In this document: positions 45,989 to 55,317 of the stretch, piece by piece
Position numbering within the stretch: position 1 is the stretch's first letter
Layout: every line of letters begins with the position of its first letter
Assembly (NCBI RefSeq): GCF_001536285.1
Contig: NZ_FAOZ01000033.1
Location: 1 to 64,000, forward strand
Length of the DNA stretch: 64,000 nucleotides
Direction: 5' to 3'
Source of the DNA: Parafrankia irregularis
GTDB lineage: Bacteria; Actinomycetota; Actinomycetes; Frankiales; Frankiaceae
Made by a program: the position numbers and the translations under genes
Notes under the pieces: generated by a model
What the model was told of the DNA's origin: nothing
The model's input: the letters and a program-made list of their open reading frames with translations, nothing else
Databases searched by the model: none

Positions 45989-46855
45989 TCAGCCGCAGTG
46001 CTCCCAGCCGCTGGTCCAGGTCGAGCCGGCGTAGCTGCCACCCCACTTCACGCACTTCCCCGGAGCGGTCACGTACACGGGCCCCGCGTAGTACTGAAAA
46101 CTGCCCGTGTCGGACTGCCGCGTCGAACTGCCCTCCACCTGCACCCAGGCACCCATCGCCTGCGCCACCCCCACGCCGGACCCCGACTTCAGCGTCACCA
46201 CACAGTTCTGGCTGCCGTTGTACAGCAGATAGATCGTCGCCGAGCCCAGGGAATGCCTGTCGATCTGCGAGTAGCCCGACCCGCACACCTGTGTCGCGGT
46301 GTACGGATTCGGCTTCGTTGTGGCTGCGGGTGCGGATGTGGGCGCCGGAGCGGGCGCGGGCGCAGTCGTGCGAGCCTGCGTACCGGCGGGCGCGGCGGGC
46401 GCGGTCGGCGCGGGTGCGCCGGCGGGCGCGGGCGACTGCGAACCGCCGGGCTCGGATCCCGTACCACCGGGACTCGAACCGGGTGCCTGCATCGATGGCT
46501 CGCCGCCGGCCTGCGGGGTCACCGTGGCAGCCGGCGCCGCGGAGCCGCCCGCCGCGCCGGGCCGCGCCGTCGCGGACGCCGCCGCGCCTCGCGCCGAACG
46601 GCCTCCCTTGAGTGCCTCCGAGTCCGCCCCGGCCGCGTCGAGGAGATTTCCCCCCGCCGACCGCGAACCGTTCGGCCCCGAATCGTCCGACCCCGACGAG
46701 ACCCAGAGGATCACCGGCACCGCGACGATCAGAGCCAGCGCACAGGCCGCCGCCGCGAGCAGTGCGGTACGGCGCCGGCGGGTACCTGATCCCGCTGGCC
46801 CCGGGCCCGCGTCGTCCCCAGCTGCCGGGCCGGGCTCCGATGTCGGTTCCTGCAT
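45989..46855 (-). CDS. Membrane-anchored SapA-like protein
   Basis: The protein has 288 residues. A basic stretch and TM segment (TALLAAAACALALIVAVPVILWV) are followed by a long Gly/Ala/Pro/Thr-rich linker. A C-terminal domain (~190-288) has the pattern of spore-associated protein A: CGSGYSQIDRHSLG, IYLLYNGSQNCVVTLKSG, YYAGPVYVTAPGKCVKWGG, with Cys pairs probably forming disulfides. SapA-type proteins are extracellular in actinomycetes. The linker is unusually long. It lies tail-to-tail with the ATPase gene. Confidence 0.85.
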   Translation of the reverse strand: MQEPTSEPGPAAGDDAGPGPAGSGTRRRRTALLAAAACALALIVAVPVILWVSSGSDDSGPNGSRSAGGNLLDAAGADSEALKGGRSARGAAASATARPGAAGGSAAPAATVTPQAGGEPSMQAPGSSPGGTGSEPGGSQSPAPAGAPAPTAPAAPAGTQARTTAPAPAPAPTSAPAATTKPNPYTATQVCGSGYSQIDRHSLGSATIYLLYNGSQNCVVTLKSGSGVGVAQAMGAWVQVEGSSTRQSDTGSFQYYAGPVYVTAPGKCVKWGGSYAGSTWTSGWEHCG

Positions 46856-47074
46856 CGCCGGCGCTCCTGAGCGAGAAGGGACATAACGCCCGAAAGCCTT
46901 TCAGGATCGGATCCGGTCCGGTCGATGTGGGGGGTCACCGGTTCGGTGGTCCGCGCCCTCGGTTGCGTCAGGCCTGCGGCGCGTGATCGGCAGGTCCGCG
47001 CAGAAGACATGCGTCGGACGCATACCAGCGCATGCCAAAGCCGCGCAGCGGCGGGGGTGCCGCGGCGCGGAGCC

Positions 47075-47992
47075 TCAGACGAGGGCGGGTGCGGGTGCGG
47101 GTGCGGGGCACCGCGCCAGGTGGCGCAGGCGGGCGGCGTCCTGGCTGGGTGGCAGACCGAACTGGCGACGGTACTCGCGGCTGAACTGCGACGGGCTGTC
47201 GTAGCCGACGCGGTGGCTGATACCCGTGACGTCGCCCGGGTGGGTGATGAGCTGGAGCCGGGCCTCCTGCAGCCGGATCTGCTTCTGGAACTGGATGGGG
47301 CTCATCGCGGTGACAGCCTGGAAGTTCCGGTAGAAAGCGGACACGCTTATGCCGGACTGCCGCGCGACATCCTCGACCCGGAACGACTGCGTGTAGTGGT
47401 CCCGGATCCAGCGGACGGCGCGGGCGATGTGGTTGAGGCTGCTGTCGGCGAGGCCGAGCTGGCGAACGACGGCGCCCTGCGCGCCGGTGATCACGCGCCA
47501 GAGGATCTCCCGCTCGACCAACGGTGCCAGCGCGGCTCGGTCGCGTGGCTGGTCGAGCAGGCGCAGCATCCGCACCACCGCGTCGACGAGCTCCGATGGT
47601 GCGTCGCTGACGGCCATCCCCGACGGTGCGCCGCCACCGGTGGGCGGGACGTCCGCCGGTGTGGCCCGCAGCAGGAGCTCGGCGATCGTGGCGGGGTTCA
47701 GGACCAGACCGAATCCGAGTGAGGGCCGATCCGGGCTCGCCTCGACGAACTGGCCGGTGATCGGCAGGTCGACCGACGCGACGAGGTACTGCCCGGCGCC
47801 GTACTCGTACACGCGGTCACCCAGCGCGATCCGCTTCGCGCCCTGCGCCACGAGGGCGAGCACCGTGCCCGACATCGCCGGCGCCGGCTCGGTCGAGTGC
47901 TCGACCCTTGAGACGAGGACCCTGTCGATGGCGGTCGTCATGTCCGGACGGGCGTGCCGGGCGATCAGGGAACGCAGCTCGCCAAGGTCCAT
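47075..47992 (-). CDS. AraC-family transcriptional regulator
   Basis: ATG at 47992 is preferred over the longer start at 48043. The product has 305 residues. An AraC_N domain (~20-190: VEHSTEPAPAMSGTVLALVAQGAKR, GAGQYLVASVDLPITGQ) precedes two HTHs (VEDVARQSGISVSAFYRNF, VTGISHRVGYDSPSQFSREY) and FGLPPS. This subgroup typically controls a divergently transcribed oxidoreductase, here the SDR gene at 48153. The C-terminus ends in an Ala/Pro stretch. Confidence 0.92.
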   Translation of the reverse strand: MDLGELRSLIARHARPDMTTAIDRVLVSRVEHSTEPAPAMSGTVLALVAQGAKRIALGDRVYEYGAGQYLVASVDLPITGQFVEASPDRPSLGFGLVLNPATIAELLLRATPADVPPTGGGAPSGMAVSDAPSELVDAVVRMLRLLDQPRDRAALAPLVEREILWRVITGAQGAVVRQLGLADSSLNHIARAVRWIRDHYTQSFRVEDVARQSGISVSAFYRNFQAVTAMSPIQFQKQIRLQEARLQLITHPGDVTGISHRVGYDSPSQFSREYRRQFGLPPSQDAARLRHLARCPAPAPAPALV

Positions 47993-48152
47993 GACCCGAT
48001 TAGAACACCAGACGAAAGTCGCCGTCTCGGTAGGATCGTGCAAGAGGTCGCGAGTATCTGCTTAACGTTTTCGCAGGTAGCGGTGTTTCCATGGGTTGGT
48101 CGACATCCCTGGGGCATCCGACAGCTCCCCGAAACACGGAGACCGCGCAGCC

Positions 48153-48959
48153 ATGTCTGTCAGTCACGGATTCAATGCCACCGCGACCGCCCGGCCCGCG
48201 CCGCGGGTAGCAGTTGTCACCGGTGCGAGCTCCGGGATAGGACGCAGCACCGCCATCCAGATCGCCCGGCGCGGCACAGGAGTCATCCTCACCTCCCACG
48301 GCAACCAGGCAGGCGGGCGGGAGACCGTGTCAATGATCGAGAAGGACGGCGGCACGGCCGTCGCGCTGCCCCTGGACGTCGGTTGCTCGGCGGACTTCCC
48401 GGCCTTCCGGGACTCCGTCGCCGCGGCCCTGCGCGAGACCTGGCAGCGGGAGAGCTTCGACTTCCTGGTCAACAACGCCGGGTTCGGCCAGATGGCGATG
48501 TTCGAGGACACCACCGAGCAGATGTTCGACGAGCTCGTGCGGGTGCTGTTGAAGGGCCCCTATTTTCTGACCCAGACCCTGCTTCCGTTGCTGGCTGACG
48601 GCGGCGCCGTCATCAACACGACGAGCAACGCGGCCCGATTCTCCGGACTGGAAGCCGGCTATTCGGCCTACGGAAAGATGAAAGGGGGCCTGGTCGTCCT
48701 GACCCGCTACCTCGCCAAGGAGCTCAGTGCGCGCGGGATCCGGGTCAACTCGGTCTCGCCGGGCGCCACCCGTACCCGTATCGCCGACGACGCGTTCGCG
48801 CGCCACCCCGAGGTGATCCCCCCGATCGCGGCCAGAACGGCCCTCGGGCGCCTCGGTGAACCCGAAGACATCGGCCTGGCGATCGCCGCCCTGCTCGGAG
48901 AGGAAGGCCGCTGGATCACGGCCCAGGACATCGAGGTCTCCGGAGGCTACAACCTGTGA
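48153..48959 (+). CDS. SDR-family oxidoreductase
   Basis: ATG at 48153 gives 268 residues. The classical SDR features are visible: the NAD(P) motif TGASSGIG, NNAG in FLVNNAGFG, the Ser of INTTSNAAR, the catalytic Tyr-Lys pair in YSAYGKMKGG, and VNSVSPGATRTRI. The substrate is unknown. It is divergent from the AraC-type regulator, which probably controls it. Confidence 0.93.
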   Translation: MSVSHGFNATATARPAPRVAVVTGASSGIGRSTAIQIARRGTGVILTSHGNQAGGRETVSMIEKDGGTAVALPLDVGCSADFPAFRDSVAAALRETWQRESFDFLVNNAGFGQMAMFEDTTEQMFDELVRVLLKGPYFLTQTLLPLLADGGAVINTTSNAARFSGLEAGYSAYGKMKGGLVVLTRYLAKELSARGIRVNSVSPGATRTRIADDAFARHPEVIPPIAARTALGRLGEPEDIGLAIAALLGEEGRWITAQDIEVSGGYNL

Positions 48960-49069
48960 AAGCCTGGTCGCGATCCTGGTAGTCGCCGGCTGGTGACGTC
49001 CTCCGGTGCCGCGGCACCGCCGTCGAGGCAGGCCGGATCAGGCCGTACCGCGCCGTAGGGTGAGGAATC

Positions 49070-49711
49070 GTGAAGGTGGAAGTGTGGTCCGACATCGTCT
49101 GCCCGTGGTGCTACATCGGCAAGCGGCGGTTGGAGAAGGCGCTCAGCCAGTACGAGCACGCCGGTGACGTGGAGGTCATCTGGCGCAGCTTCCAGCTGGA
49201 TCCGGCGCAGCCACGCGGGGAGAACATCCCCACCTCCGAGATGCTCGCCCGCAAGTACGGCGTCAGCGCGCCGGAGGTCAGGGCCATGAACGACCGGGTC
49301 AGCGCACTGGCGGCCGAGGAGGGCCTGACCTACCACCTCGACCGGGCCGTCACCGCCAACACCTTCGACGCGCACCGCCTGCTGCACTTCGCCGCCACCC
49401 ACGGCCTCGCCGCGGCGATGCAGGAACGCCTGATGCGCGCCACCCTGACGGACGGCGCGGCCGTCGACGACCCGGGCACGCTCGTCCGGCTCGCGACCGA
49501 GACGGGCCTGCCGGCCGACGGAACCCGCGAGGTCCTCGACAGCGACGCGTACGCTGACGGCGTCCGCGACGACATCCGCCAGGCCCGCGCGCTCGGCATC
49601 AGCGGTGTGCCGTTCTACGCCGTCGACCGCACCTATGGAATCTCCGGCGCCCAGCCGGTCGAGACCATCCTCGAAACCCTGCGCGCGGCGTCGTCCCCGG
49701 TCGGGTCCTGA
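49070..49711 (+). CDS. DsbA-family oxidoreductase (FrnE-like)
   Basis: The protein has 213 residues. GTG at 49070 follows GTGAGGA. The thioredoxin-fold active site CPWC lies in VEVWSDIVCPWCYIGKRRL; the inserted helical domain includes FDAHRLLHFAATHGL; the cis-Pro loop is ISGVPFYAVDR. There is no signal peptide, so it acts in the cytosol. Members act as thiol-disulfide isomerases or redox-stress proteins. Confidence 0.93.
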   Translation: MKVEVWSDIVCPWCYIGKRRLEKALSQYEHAGDVEVIWRSFQLDPAQPRGENIPTSEMLARKYGVSAPEVRAMNDRVSALAAEEGLTYHLDRAVTANTFDAHRLLHFAATHGLAAAMQERLMRATLTDGAAVDDPGTLVRLATETGLPADGTREVLDSDAYADGVRDDIRQARALGISGVPFYAVDRTYGISGAQPVETILETLRAASSPVGS

Positions 49712-49729
49712 CCGGACGCGGCAGGCTCG

Positions 49730-50296
49730 CTACGTGAGTGTGACCGTGCACGTCCCGACGGCGACGTTGAGCCATCCAACCCGGTAGGACTCGCCGTCGA
49801 CGACGTCGATCGTGCCGGTTCCGGAAGCCTGGCAGAAGCCGGCGGTCGGGCAGGAGATCGTGCCCTGGACGGAGTATTCCTGTTCTCCCGTCCGGACGTT
49901 CTCCACGACATAGCTGCGGCCAGACGGGAAGACGGTCTGCCCGCCGACCCGCACAGCCAACTGCAGGCCGCAGCCGAAGACGTCGCCTTCATAGACGAGG
50001 CGTATCGAAGCCCGTTGCCGCGTCGACGGGGCGGATGATTCCGCGGGCGCAGGTGCCGTCGTCCTCGCTGGTCTGGTCGTCGGTGGCGTGGTCGGTGGTG
50101 GGGAGGTCGGTGAATCGGTCGCCGGTGTCGTCGTGACCGTGGACTGGCTGGCGACCGGCGAGACAGTAATGGGACTGCGGCGACCCCCGCCGAAAGCTCC
50201 CGCCGCGCCCAGGCCCCCGATCAGCGTTCCAATGGCGGTGACGACCGCGGCAGCGATGATCAGAACGCTGCCCGGGTTGCCGGAGCCTTCTGCCAT
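49730..50296 (-). CDS. Hypothetical membrane-anchored protein with Thr/Pro linker
   Basis: The protein has 188 residues. An N-terminal TM segment (VLIIAAAVVTAIGTLIGGLGAAGAF) is followed by a Thr/Pro/Ser-rich linker (~40-95) and a small globular domain (~97-188) with four Cys residues in DVFGCGLQLAV, ISCPTAGFC and VGTCTVTLT. The linker suggests an extracellular position. I recognise no named family. Confidence 0.7.
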   Translation of the reverse strand: MAEGSGNPGSVLIIAAAVVTAIGTLIGGLGAAGAFGGGRRSPITVSPVASQSTVTTTPATDSPTSPPPTTPPTTRPARTTAPAPAESSAPSTRQRASIRLVYEGDVFGCGLQLAVRVGGQTVFPSGRSYVVENVRTGEQEYSVQGTISCPTAGFCQASGTGTIDVVDGESYRVGWLNVAVGTCTVTLT

Positions 50297-50834
50297 GATC
50301 TCCCTCGAGACCTGAAGGGAGACTGGAGAGGTCGGAAAGATGTTCGGCGGCTCCGTCCCCCCGACGGATTCTTCCTTTATTTAATCATCAGGGCCGGGAC
50401 GACCAAAGGGAACCCGGCGGGCCACGGCACGCCGCGGGAGAACGTCCGTGGCAAGCTCGCGGAGCTTCCGACGGGCGCATCCGGTGAGGACCGTTGAACG
50501 CCCTTCACCCGTCCCGGAAGCTCGAGAACGGGAGCCCGAGGAGCCCGAGGAGCCCGAAGAGGCCGAGTTGCCGAGGCGCTCCGACCGTTCGGCGAACGCT
50601 GTCTCTCCGGCGACACCGCCAACGGCGTGATCCGGCCTGAAACGGCATCCAGGTGGCCGGCACACGAAGCCGGGATGAACCCGGGGTGGAGTTTCGCCTC
50701 CCTGCAGTCGGGTTGACGATCGGCGGAGGTTTTGCGAAGCCTCTCCCGGCATCATCGGATTCGTCCTTGTGGTGGCACGGGAGGCGAGGCTGGAATCCCG
50801 TGCGAGCGTGCGTGGCACGGCTGGGGGAGACGAC
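50297..50834. other. Intergenic stretch
   Basis: No convincing gene was seen. A 9-bp GAGCCCGAG repeat lies near 50535-50570. The promoter region of the substrate-binding/VWA module should lie in the right part. Confidence 0.35.
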
Positions 50835-51938
50835 ATGAACGGGGCGCGCCGGGCCGTGGGTCTGGTGCTCGCGGCGGTGCTGTTGGTGGGAGTGGTGGCT
50901 GCGGTCGTCGTCTCCCGCCGGGGGTCGGGACCGGGGGAGGGCAGCGGCGATCTGACCGTGCTCCGGGGGATCGCCGGATCCGAGAAGAAGCCCTTCTTCG
51001 ACGACCCTGCTGTCGTGAAGGCGCTCGCCGACGCCGGCTACCGCGTCGAGGTCGACTACGCGGGTTCCCGCGACATCGTGGACCGGGTGAACAAGGATCC
51101 CAAGGCCTACGACTTCGCCTTCCCGTCCGGGGCCCCGCAGGGCAACCGGATCGCCGAGGACACGCGCGGCCGCAGCTACGTGCCGTTCTTCAGCCCGATG
51201 GCGATCGGGACCTTCCAGAAGCTCGCCGATCTGCTGGTCGCCAACAATCTCGCGAAGAAAATCGGCGACAGCTATTACCAGCTCGACATGGCCAGGTATC
51301 TGGACCTGGTGGAACAGAGCCGCCGGTGGTCGCAGCTGGACGGGAACACGGTGTTCCCGACCGACAAGTCGGTGCTCATCACGTCCACCGACCTGCGCAC
51401 TTCGAACTCCGCCGCCATGTACCTCGCGCTCCTGTCGTACGTGGCGAACAAGAACGACATCGTCGCCGATTCGGCCACCGCCGATGCGATCGCCGGGCAG
51501 TTGGCCCCTGCCTTCACCAAGCAGGGCTACACCGAAAGCTCCAGCGAGGGGCCGTTCGAGGACTACCTTCGCGGCGGCATGGGTGCCCGGCCGATGGTGA
51601 TGATCTACGAGGCGCAGTTCCTGGCGGCGCAGGCGGCGAAGACGACGGCACCCGACATGGTGCTGATGTACCCGTCGCCGACGGCCTACTCGAAGCACAC
51701 CCTGGTCGGGCTCAGCGCCGGCGGCCAGGCTCTCGGGGACCTCCTGACCGGCAACGCCACCCTCCTGAAACTGGCCGCCCACCACGGCTTCCGTACCGAC
51801 GACCGGTCCTACGTCAGCGCCTTCGCCCGGGAGAACAGGATCCCGGAGCCGCCGGAACTGGTGGACGTCGTCGACCCGCCGACCTATGAGCTCATGGAGA
51901 AAATGATCACTGACATCGCCGGGCCGGCGAGGAGCTGA
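50835..51938 (+). CDS. Membrane-anchored substrate-binding-like protein
   Basis: ATG at 50835 follows GGGGGAG; the product has 367 residues. An N-terminal TM anchor (VGLVLAAVLLVGVVAAVVV) precedes a two-lobed periplasmic-binding-like fold (DLTVLRGIAGSEKKPFFDD, FAFPSGAPQGNRI, DKSVLITSTDLRTSNSAAM, MVLMYPSPTAYSKH). It is the first gene of a module with a substrate-binding/VWA lipoprotein and a membrane protein. No ABC transporter genes lie nearby, so it may sense rather than import a ligand. Confidence 0.82.
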   Translation: MNGARRAVGLVLAAVLLVGVVAAVVVSRRGSGPGEGSGDLTVLRGIAGSEKKPFFDDPAVVKALADAGYRVEVDYAGSRDIVDRVNKDPKAYDFAFPSGAPQGNRIAEDTRGRSYVPFFSPMAIGTFQKLADLLVANNLAKKIGDSYYQLDMARYLDLVEQSRRWSQLDGNTVFPTDKSVLITSTDLRTSNSAAMYLALLSYVANKNDIVADSATADAIAGQLAPAFTKQGYTESSSEGPFEDYLRGGMGARPMVMIYEAQFLAAQAAKTTAPDMVLMYPSPTAYSKHTLVGLSAGGQALGDLLTGNATLLKLAAHHGFRTDDRSYVSAFARENRIPEPPELVDVVDPPTYELMEKMITDIAGPARS

Positions 51939-51943
51939 GGCCG

Positions 51944-53545
51944 ATGAGCATCCGTGTCCGGCTGGGGGCCCTCGTGCTGGCCCTGACGGCCGCCGCCACG
52001 CTGCCCGCCTGCTCCGGCGGGGAGCCGCCGCTGGCCGACGGGGCCGGCCCGAAGACCACGCTGACCGTCCTGGCCGGGTCCGAGCTGAAGGACATCGAGC
52101 CGCTGCTCGCCGACCTGCGTCACGACACCGGCGTCAGGCTGGACGTCACCTACACCGGGACGCTGGACGGAGCCGACCGGATCTCCCGGCGCCAGGCCGG
52201 TACGGACCTGGCCTGGTTCTCCTCGGACCGCTATCTGCGGCTGCTGCCGGGCGGCGCGGACGCGGCCGTCACCAGCACCTCGATCATGCGCTCGCCGGTG
52301 GTCCTCGGTGTCCGCCAGTCGGTGGCCCGCAGGCTCGGCTGGTCCGGCAACCCGAACGTGACCTGGAAGGACGTCGCGGCCGCGGCCCGGGCCGGGAACC
52401 TGCGCTACGGCATGACCAACCCGGCGTCGTCCAACTCCGGGTTCTCGGCCCTGGTCGGGGTGGCGGCGGCCCTGGCCGGTACCGCCGACGCCCTGACCTC
52501 GGCCGACATCAGGCCGGCGGAGCTGACCGACTTCTTCTCCGGGCAGAAGCTGACCGCGGGCAGCTCCGGCTATCTGAACGACGCCTACGTGGACAGGCAG
52601 GACAGCCTGGACGCGATGATCAACTACGAGTCGGTGCTGCTGTCCCTGAACGCCTCGAACCGGCTGCGGGAACCGTTGGAGCTGATCTTCCCGAAGGACG
52701 GGATCATCACCGCCGACTACCCGCTGCTGCTGCTCGACCCGGACAGGCGGGACGCCTACCAGCGGGTCGTCGACTGGCTGCGCAGCCCGGCCACGCAGCA
52801 GCGGCTGCAGGAGCAGACCAGCCGCCGGCCGGCGACCCCCACGGTGCCGCTGGACACCCGGTTCACCGCCGGGGACACCCACGTCGAGCTGCCCTTCCCG
52901 GGCACGGCGGCCGTCGCCGACGAGCTGATCCTGGCCTACCTCAACCACTTCCGCGCCCCCACCCACGCGATCTTCGTGCTGGACCTGTCCGGCTCGATGA
53001 AGGGTGACCGCATCTCCGACCTGCGGTCGGCCCTGATCGGACTGACCGGCGCGGACTCCTCGCTGGCCGCGCGATTCACCAGCTTCCGGGCCCGGGAGAA
53101 GATCACCCTCGTGCCGTTCGACAGCGGCGTCAACCAGATCAGGGACTTCGCCGTCACCGATCCCTCGCCGGACTCGCCTGAGCTGAAGGAGCTCCGCCGG
53201 GCAGTCGACGGGTTCAACGCCGGCGGCGACACCGCGATCTACTCGGCCCTGGGCGCCGCCTACGACCGGGCCGCCGCCGACCTGGCCCGAGACGGGTCGT
53301 ACTACACCTCCGTGGTGCTGCTGACCGACGGCGAGAACACGGCCGGTGCCTCGGCGGACGACTTCCTGGCGCACTACCGTTCGCTGTCGCCGGCCGCCCG
53401 GGCGGTGCCGACGTTCACCGTGCTGTTCGGCGACGCCGACCCGGACGCACTGCGGCAGATCGCCGACGTGACCGGGGGAACGGTCTTCGACGCCGGATCG
53501 ACGTCGCTGCCGGACGTGTTCAGGGAGATCCGTGGCTACCAGTAG
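51944..53545 (+). CDS. Lipoprotein with substrate-binding and VWA domains
   Basis: The protein has 533 residues. The lipoprotein signal ends in LPAC. A substrate-binding fold (~35-320; TTLTVLAGSELKDIEPLL, LAWFSSDRYLRLL, GMTNPASSNSGFSALVG) is fused to a von Willebrand A domain with a complete metal site (DLSGS at 347-351, then FNAGGDTAIYSAL and LLTDGENT). VWA metal sites bind partner proteins. It starts 5 nt after the preceding stop and overlaps the next start. Confidence 0.9.
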   Translation: MSIRVRLGALVLALTAAATLPACSGGEPPLADGAGPKTTLTVLAGSELKDIEPLLADLRHDTGVRLDVTYTGTLDGADRISRRQAGTDLAWFSSDRYLRLLPGGADAAVTSTSIMRSPVVLGVRQSVARRLGWSGNPNVTWKDVAAAARAGNLRYGMTNPASSNSGFSALVGVAAALAGTADALTSADIRPAELTDFFSGQKLTAGSSGYLNDAYVDRQDSLDAMINYESVLLSLNASNRLREPLELIFPKDGIITADYPLLLLDPDRRDAYQRVVDWLRSPATQQRLQEQTSRRPATPTVPLDTRFTAGDTHVELPFPGTAAVADELILAYLNHFRAPTHAIFVLDLSGSMKGDRISDLRSALIGLTGADSSLAARFTSFRAREKITLVPFDSGVNQIRDFAVTDPSPDSPELKELRRAVDGFNAGGDTAIYSALGAAYDRAAADLARDGSYYTSVVLLTDGENTAGASADDFLAHYRSLSPAARAVPTFTVLFGDADPDALRQIADVTGGTVFDAGSTSLPDVFREIRGYQ

Positions 53546-54209
53546 GCGACGCGGCCGCGCCGCCGGGCCCAGCCGCTCGTTCTCCGAACGGGCCCTGGAC
53601 TACGCCGGCTCGGCCAAGAACCTCGCCGGCTGCGTGGCTGCGGCGGGCGGGCTCGGCCTGTTCTTCGTCGGCGTCGTCGGAGTCCCCGAGTGGCCGTTCG
53701 TGGTGGGCGCCCTGTACGCGATCGGAGCGCTGGTCGCACCCCCACCCAGGCGCCCGACGGGCGCCCTGCCGCCGCCGCGCGACCCGCAGACGCTCCGGGC
53801 CGACCTGACCGCCCACGACCGGCGCTTTCTCGGCCAGCTGCCGCCGGACGTCGACGCGGCCTACCGAAAGGTCACCCAGGACCTGCGGGATCTGCTCGAC
53901 CGCCCGGCGCTGCTGCAGACCGGGTCCCCGGACACGTTCGTGGTCGAGCGGATGGTGGTCGACTACCTGCCGACCTCGGTCGAGGCCTACCTGGAGCTGC
54001 CCCGGGCGTTCGCCGACAGCCATCTGGTCGACGGCCGGCTCACCGCCAGGGAACTGCTGCTCGAGCAGCTCACGCTGCTGGCCACCGCCGCCGAGGACGT
54101 CACGACGTCGGCCGCCCGGGACGCGTCCCAGCGGCTGGCCGTCCAGAGCCGGTTCCTGGCGGAACGCTTCGGCCCGACCTCGGGCGACCTGAACCTCGGC
54201 GACAGCTGA
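53532..54209 (+). CDS. Membrane protein of the VWA module
   Basis: The protein has 225 residues with GTG at 53532, inside the VWA gene (14-bp overlap) and preceded by GGGAG. A TM region (AGCVAAAGGLGLFFVGVVG and WPFVVGALYAIGALVA) is followed by a cytoplasmic helical domain (~75-225; DPQTLRADLTAHDRRFLGQLP, SVEAYLELPRAFADSHLV). I recognise no named family. The overlap indicates coupled translation with the VWA protein, so it is probably its membrane partner. Confidence 0.82.
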   Translation: MATSRRRGRAAGPSRSFSERALDYAGSAKNLAGCVAAAGGLGLFFVGVVGVPEWPFVVGALYAIGALVAPPPRRPTGALPPPRDPQTLRADLTAHDRRFLGQLPPDVDAAYRKVTQDLRDLLDRPALLQTGSPDTFVVERMVVDYLPTSVEAYLELPRAFADSHLVDGRLTARELLLEQLTLLATAAEDVTTSAARDASQRLAVQSRFLAERFGPTSGDLNLGDS

Positions 54210-54220
54210 CCGGCGGAGCG

Positions 54221-54250
54221 GGTCAGGTCGGGTCAGGTCGGGTCAGGTCA
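54221..54250. repeat. 10-bp tandem repeat between convergent genes, three copies
   Basis: GGTCAGGTC(G/A) is repeated at 54221, 54231 and 54241, directly after the VWA module and overlapping the end of the GlxA-like gene (its stop codon is at 54248-54250). Confidence 0.8.
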
Positions 54251-55204
54251 GCTCGGGGACGGTCCGACGCGGGTGAACGCGCTGCGGTAGGCGCTGGGGG
54301 TGAGCCCGTTGCGGCGCAGGAGGTGCAGGCGCAGCGACTCGGGGGTTCCCAGACCGCTTTGCCGGGCGACGGCGGCGATCGGCAGATCCGTCGCCTCGAG
54401 GAGTTCACGAGCCCGGTCGATCCGCTGGTGCAGCAACCACTGCAACGGACTCAGACCGGTCTCCTCCCGGAACCGGCGGGTGAGCGTACGGGTACTGGTG
54501 TGGGCGTGGGCGGCGAGGCGGCTGAGGGTGAGTGGCTCGGCGAGGCGTTCCGATGCCCAGGCACGGGTCTCGGCCAGTGAGGTGCCGTTCTCCGGCGGCA
54601 GTGGCGTTTCGATGAACTGGGCCTGGCCGCCGGGACGGATCGGCGCGACGACCGCGGCTCGGGCGACGGCGTTGGCGACCGCCGCCCCGTAGTCCCGCCG
54701 GATCAGGTGAATGCACAGGTCGAGGCCGGCGGCCAGACCGGCGGAGGTCAGGATCGCCCCGTCGTCGACGTACAGGACGTCGGGCCGCAGGTCCACGGCT
54801 GGGAAGCGGCGGCGCATCTCGTCGGAGTACTGCCAGTACGTGGTGGCCGGGCGACCGTCGAGCAGCCCGGCCTGGGCCAGCACGAAGGCACCCGTGCAGA
54901 TCGAGGCGAGTCGACGGCCGTCGCCCGCGGCCCGCCGTAGCGCGTCCAGGACCCGCTCGCCCGCGTGCGCGCGGGCTCCGGTGCCCGTGACGATCACGGT
55001 GTCGGCGCTGTCGATCACGTCGAGGCCGTGCTCCACCACGACACTGGGCCCGGTGTACGCCGGCACGATCCCGGGCTCGGCCGTGCAGATCACGACCTCG
55101 TAGCCCGGCTGGCCGTCGACCACCGCGGCCGGGAACACCGCCGCCGGGATGGAGAGATCCAGAGTGGTGACCGGTGGGACGGCGACGACGACGATCCGAA
55201 GCAT
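54248..55204 (-). CDS. GlxA-family regulator (DJ-1/PfpI + AraC HTH)
   Basis: The protein has 318 residues. A DJ-1/PfpI-like domain (~1-190) contains the nucleophile-elbow ASICTGAFVLAQAGLLDG and TTYWQYSDEMRRRFP. The C-terminal AraC HTH includes TLSRLAAHAHTSTRTLTRRF and IAAVARQSGLGTPESLRLHL. These regulators usually activate a neighbouring catabolic or reductase gene. It is divergent from the epimerase-like gene. Confidence 0.93.
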   Translation of the reverse strand: MLRIVVVAVPPVTTLDLSIPAAVFPAAVVDGQPGYEVVICTAEPGIVPAYTGPSVVVEHGLDVIDSADTVIVTGTGARAHAGERVLDALRRAAGDGRRLASICTGAFVLAQAGLLDGRPATTYWQYSDEMRRRFPAVDLRPDVLYVDDGAILTSAGLAAGLDLCIHLIRRDYGAAVANAVARAAVVAPIRPGGQAQFIETPLPPENGTSLAETRAWASERLAEPLTLSRLAAHAHTSTRTLTRRFREETGLSPLQWLLHQRIDRARELLEATDLPIAAVARQSGLGTPESLRLHLLRRNGLTPSAYRSAFTRVGPSPS

Positions 55205-55317
55205 GGCCTGATCCTTGGGCTACGTGGCATTCAGGCCACTACCGTACGTTTCCGGTGGGCAGCAAGGTGAGACGGCACCCGCGAACCCGCGCGGGCCCGC
55301 CGAGTGGAAGACCGAAC

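Noticed and set aside
47009-47023. The palindrome ATGCGTC-G-GACGCAT as an operator
   Set aside because: It lies downstream of the AraC gene and more than 150 bp from the SapA-like start, with no promoter elements nearby. It may be a weak hairpin of no function.
50505-50630. A short plus-strand ORF with repeated Glu-Pro-Glu
   Set aside because: The composition comes from a 9-bp GAGCCCGAG repeat; no ribosome-binding site or family pattern was seen.
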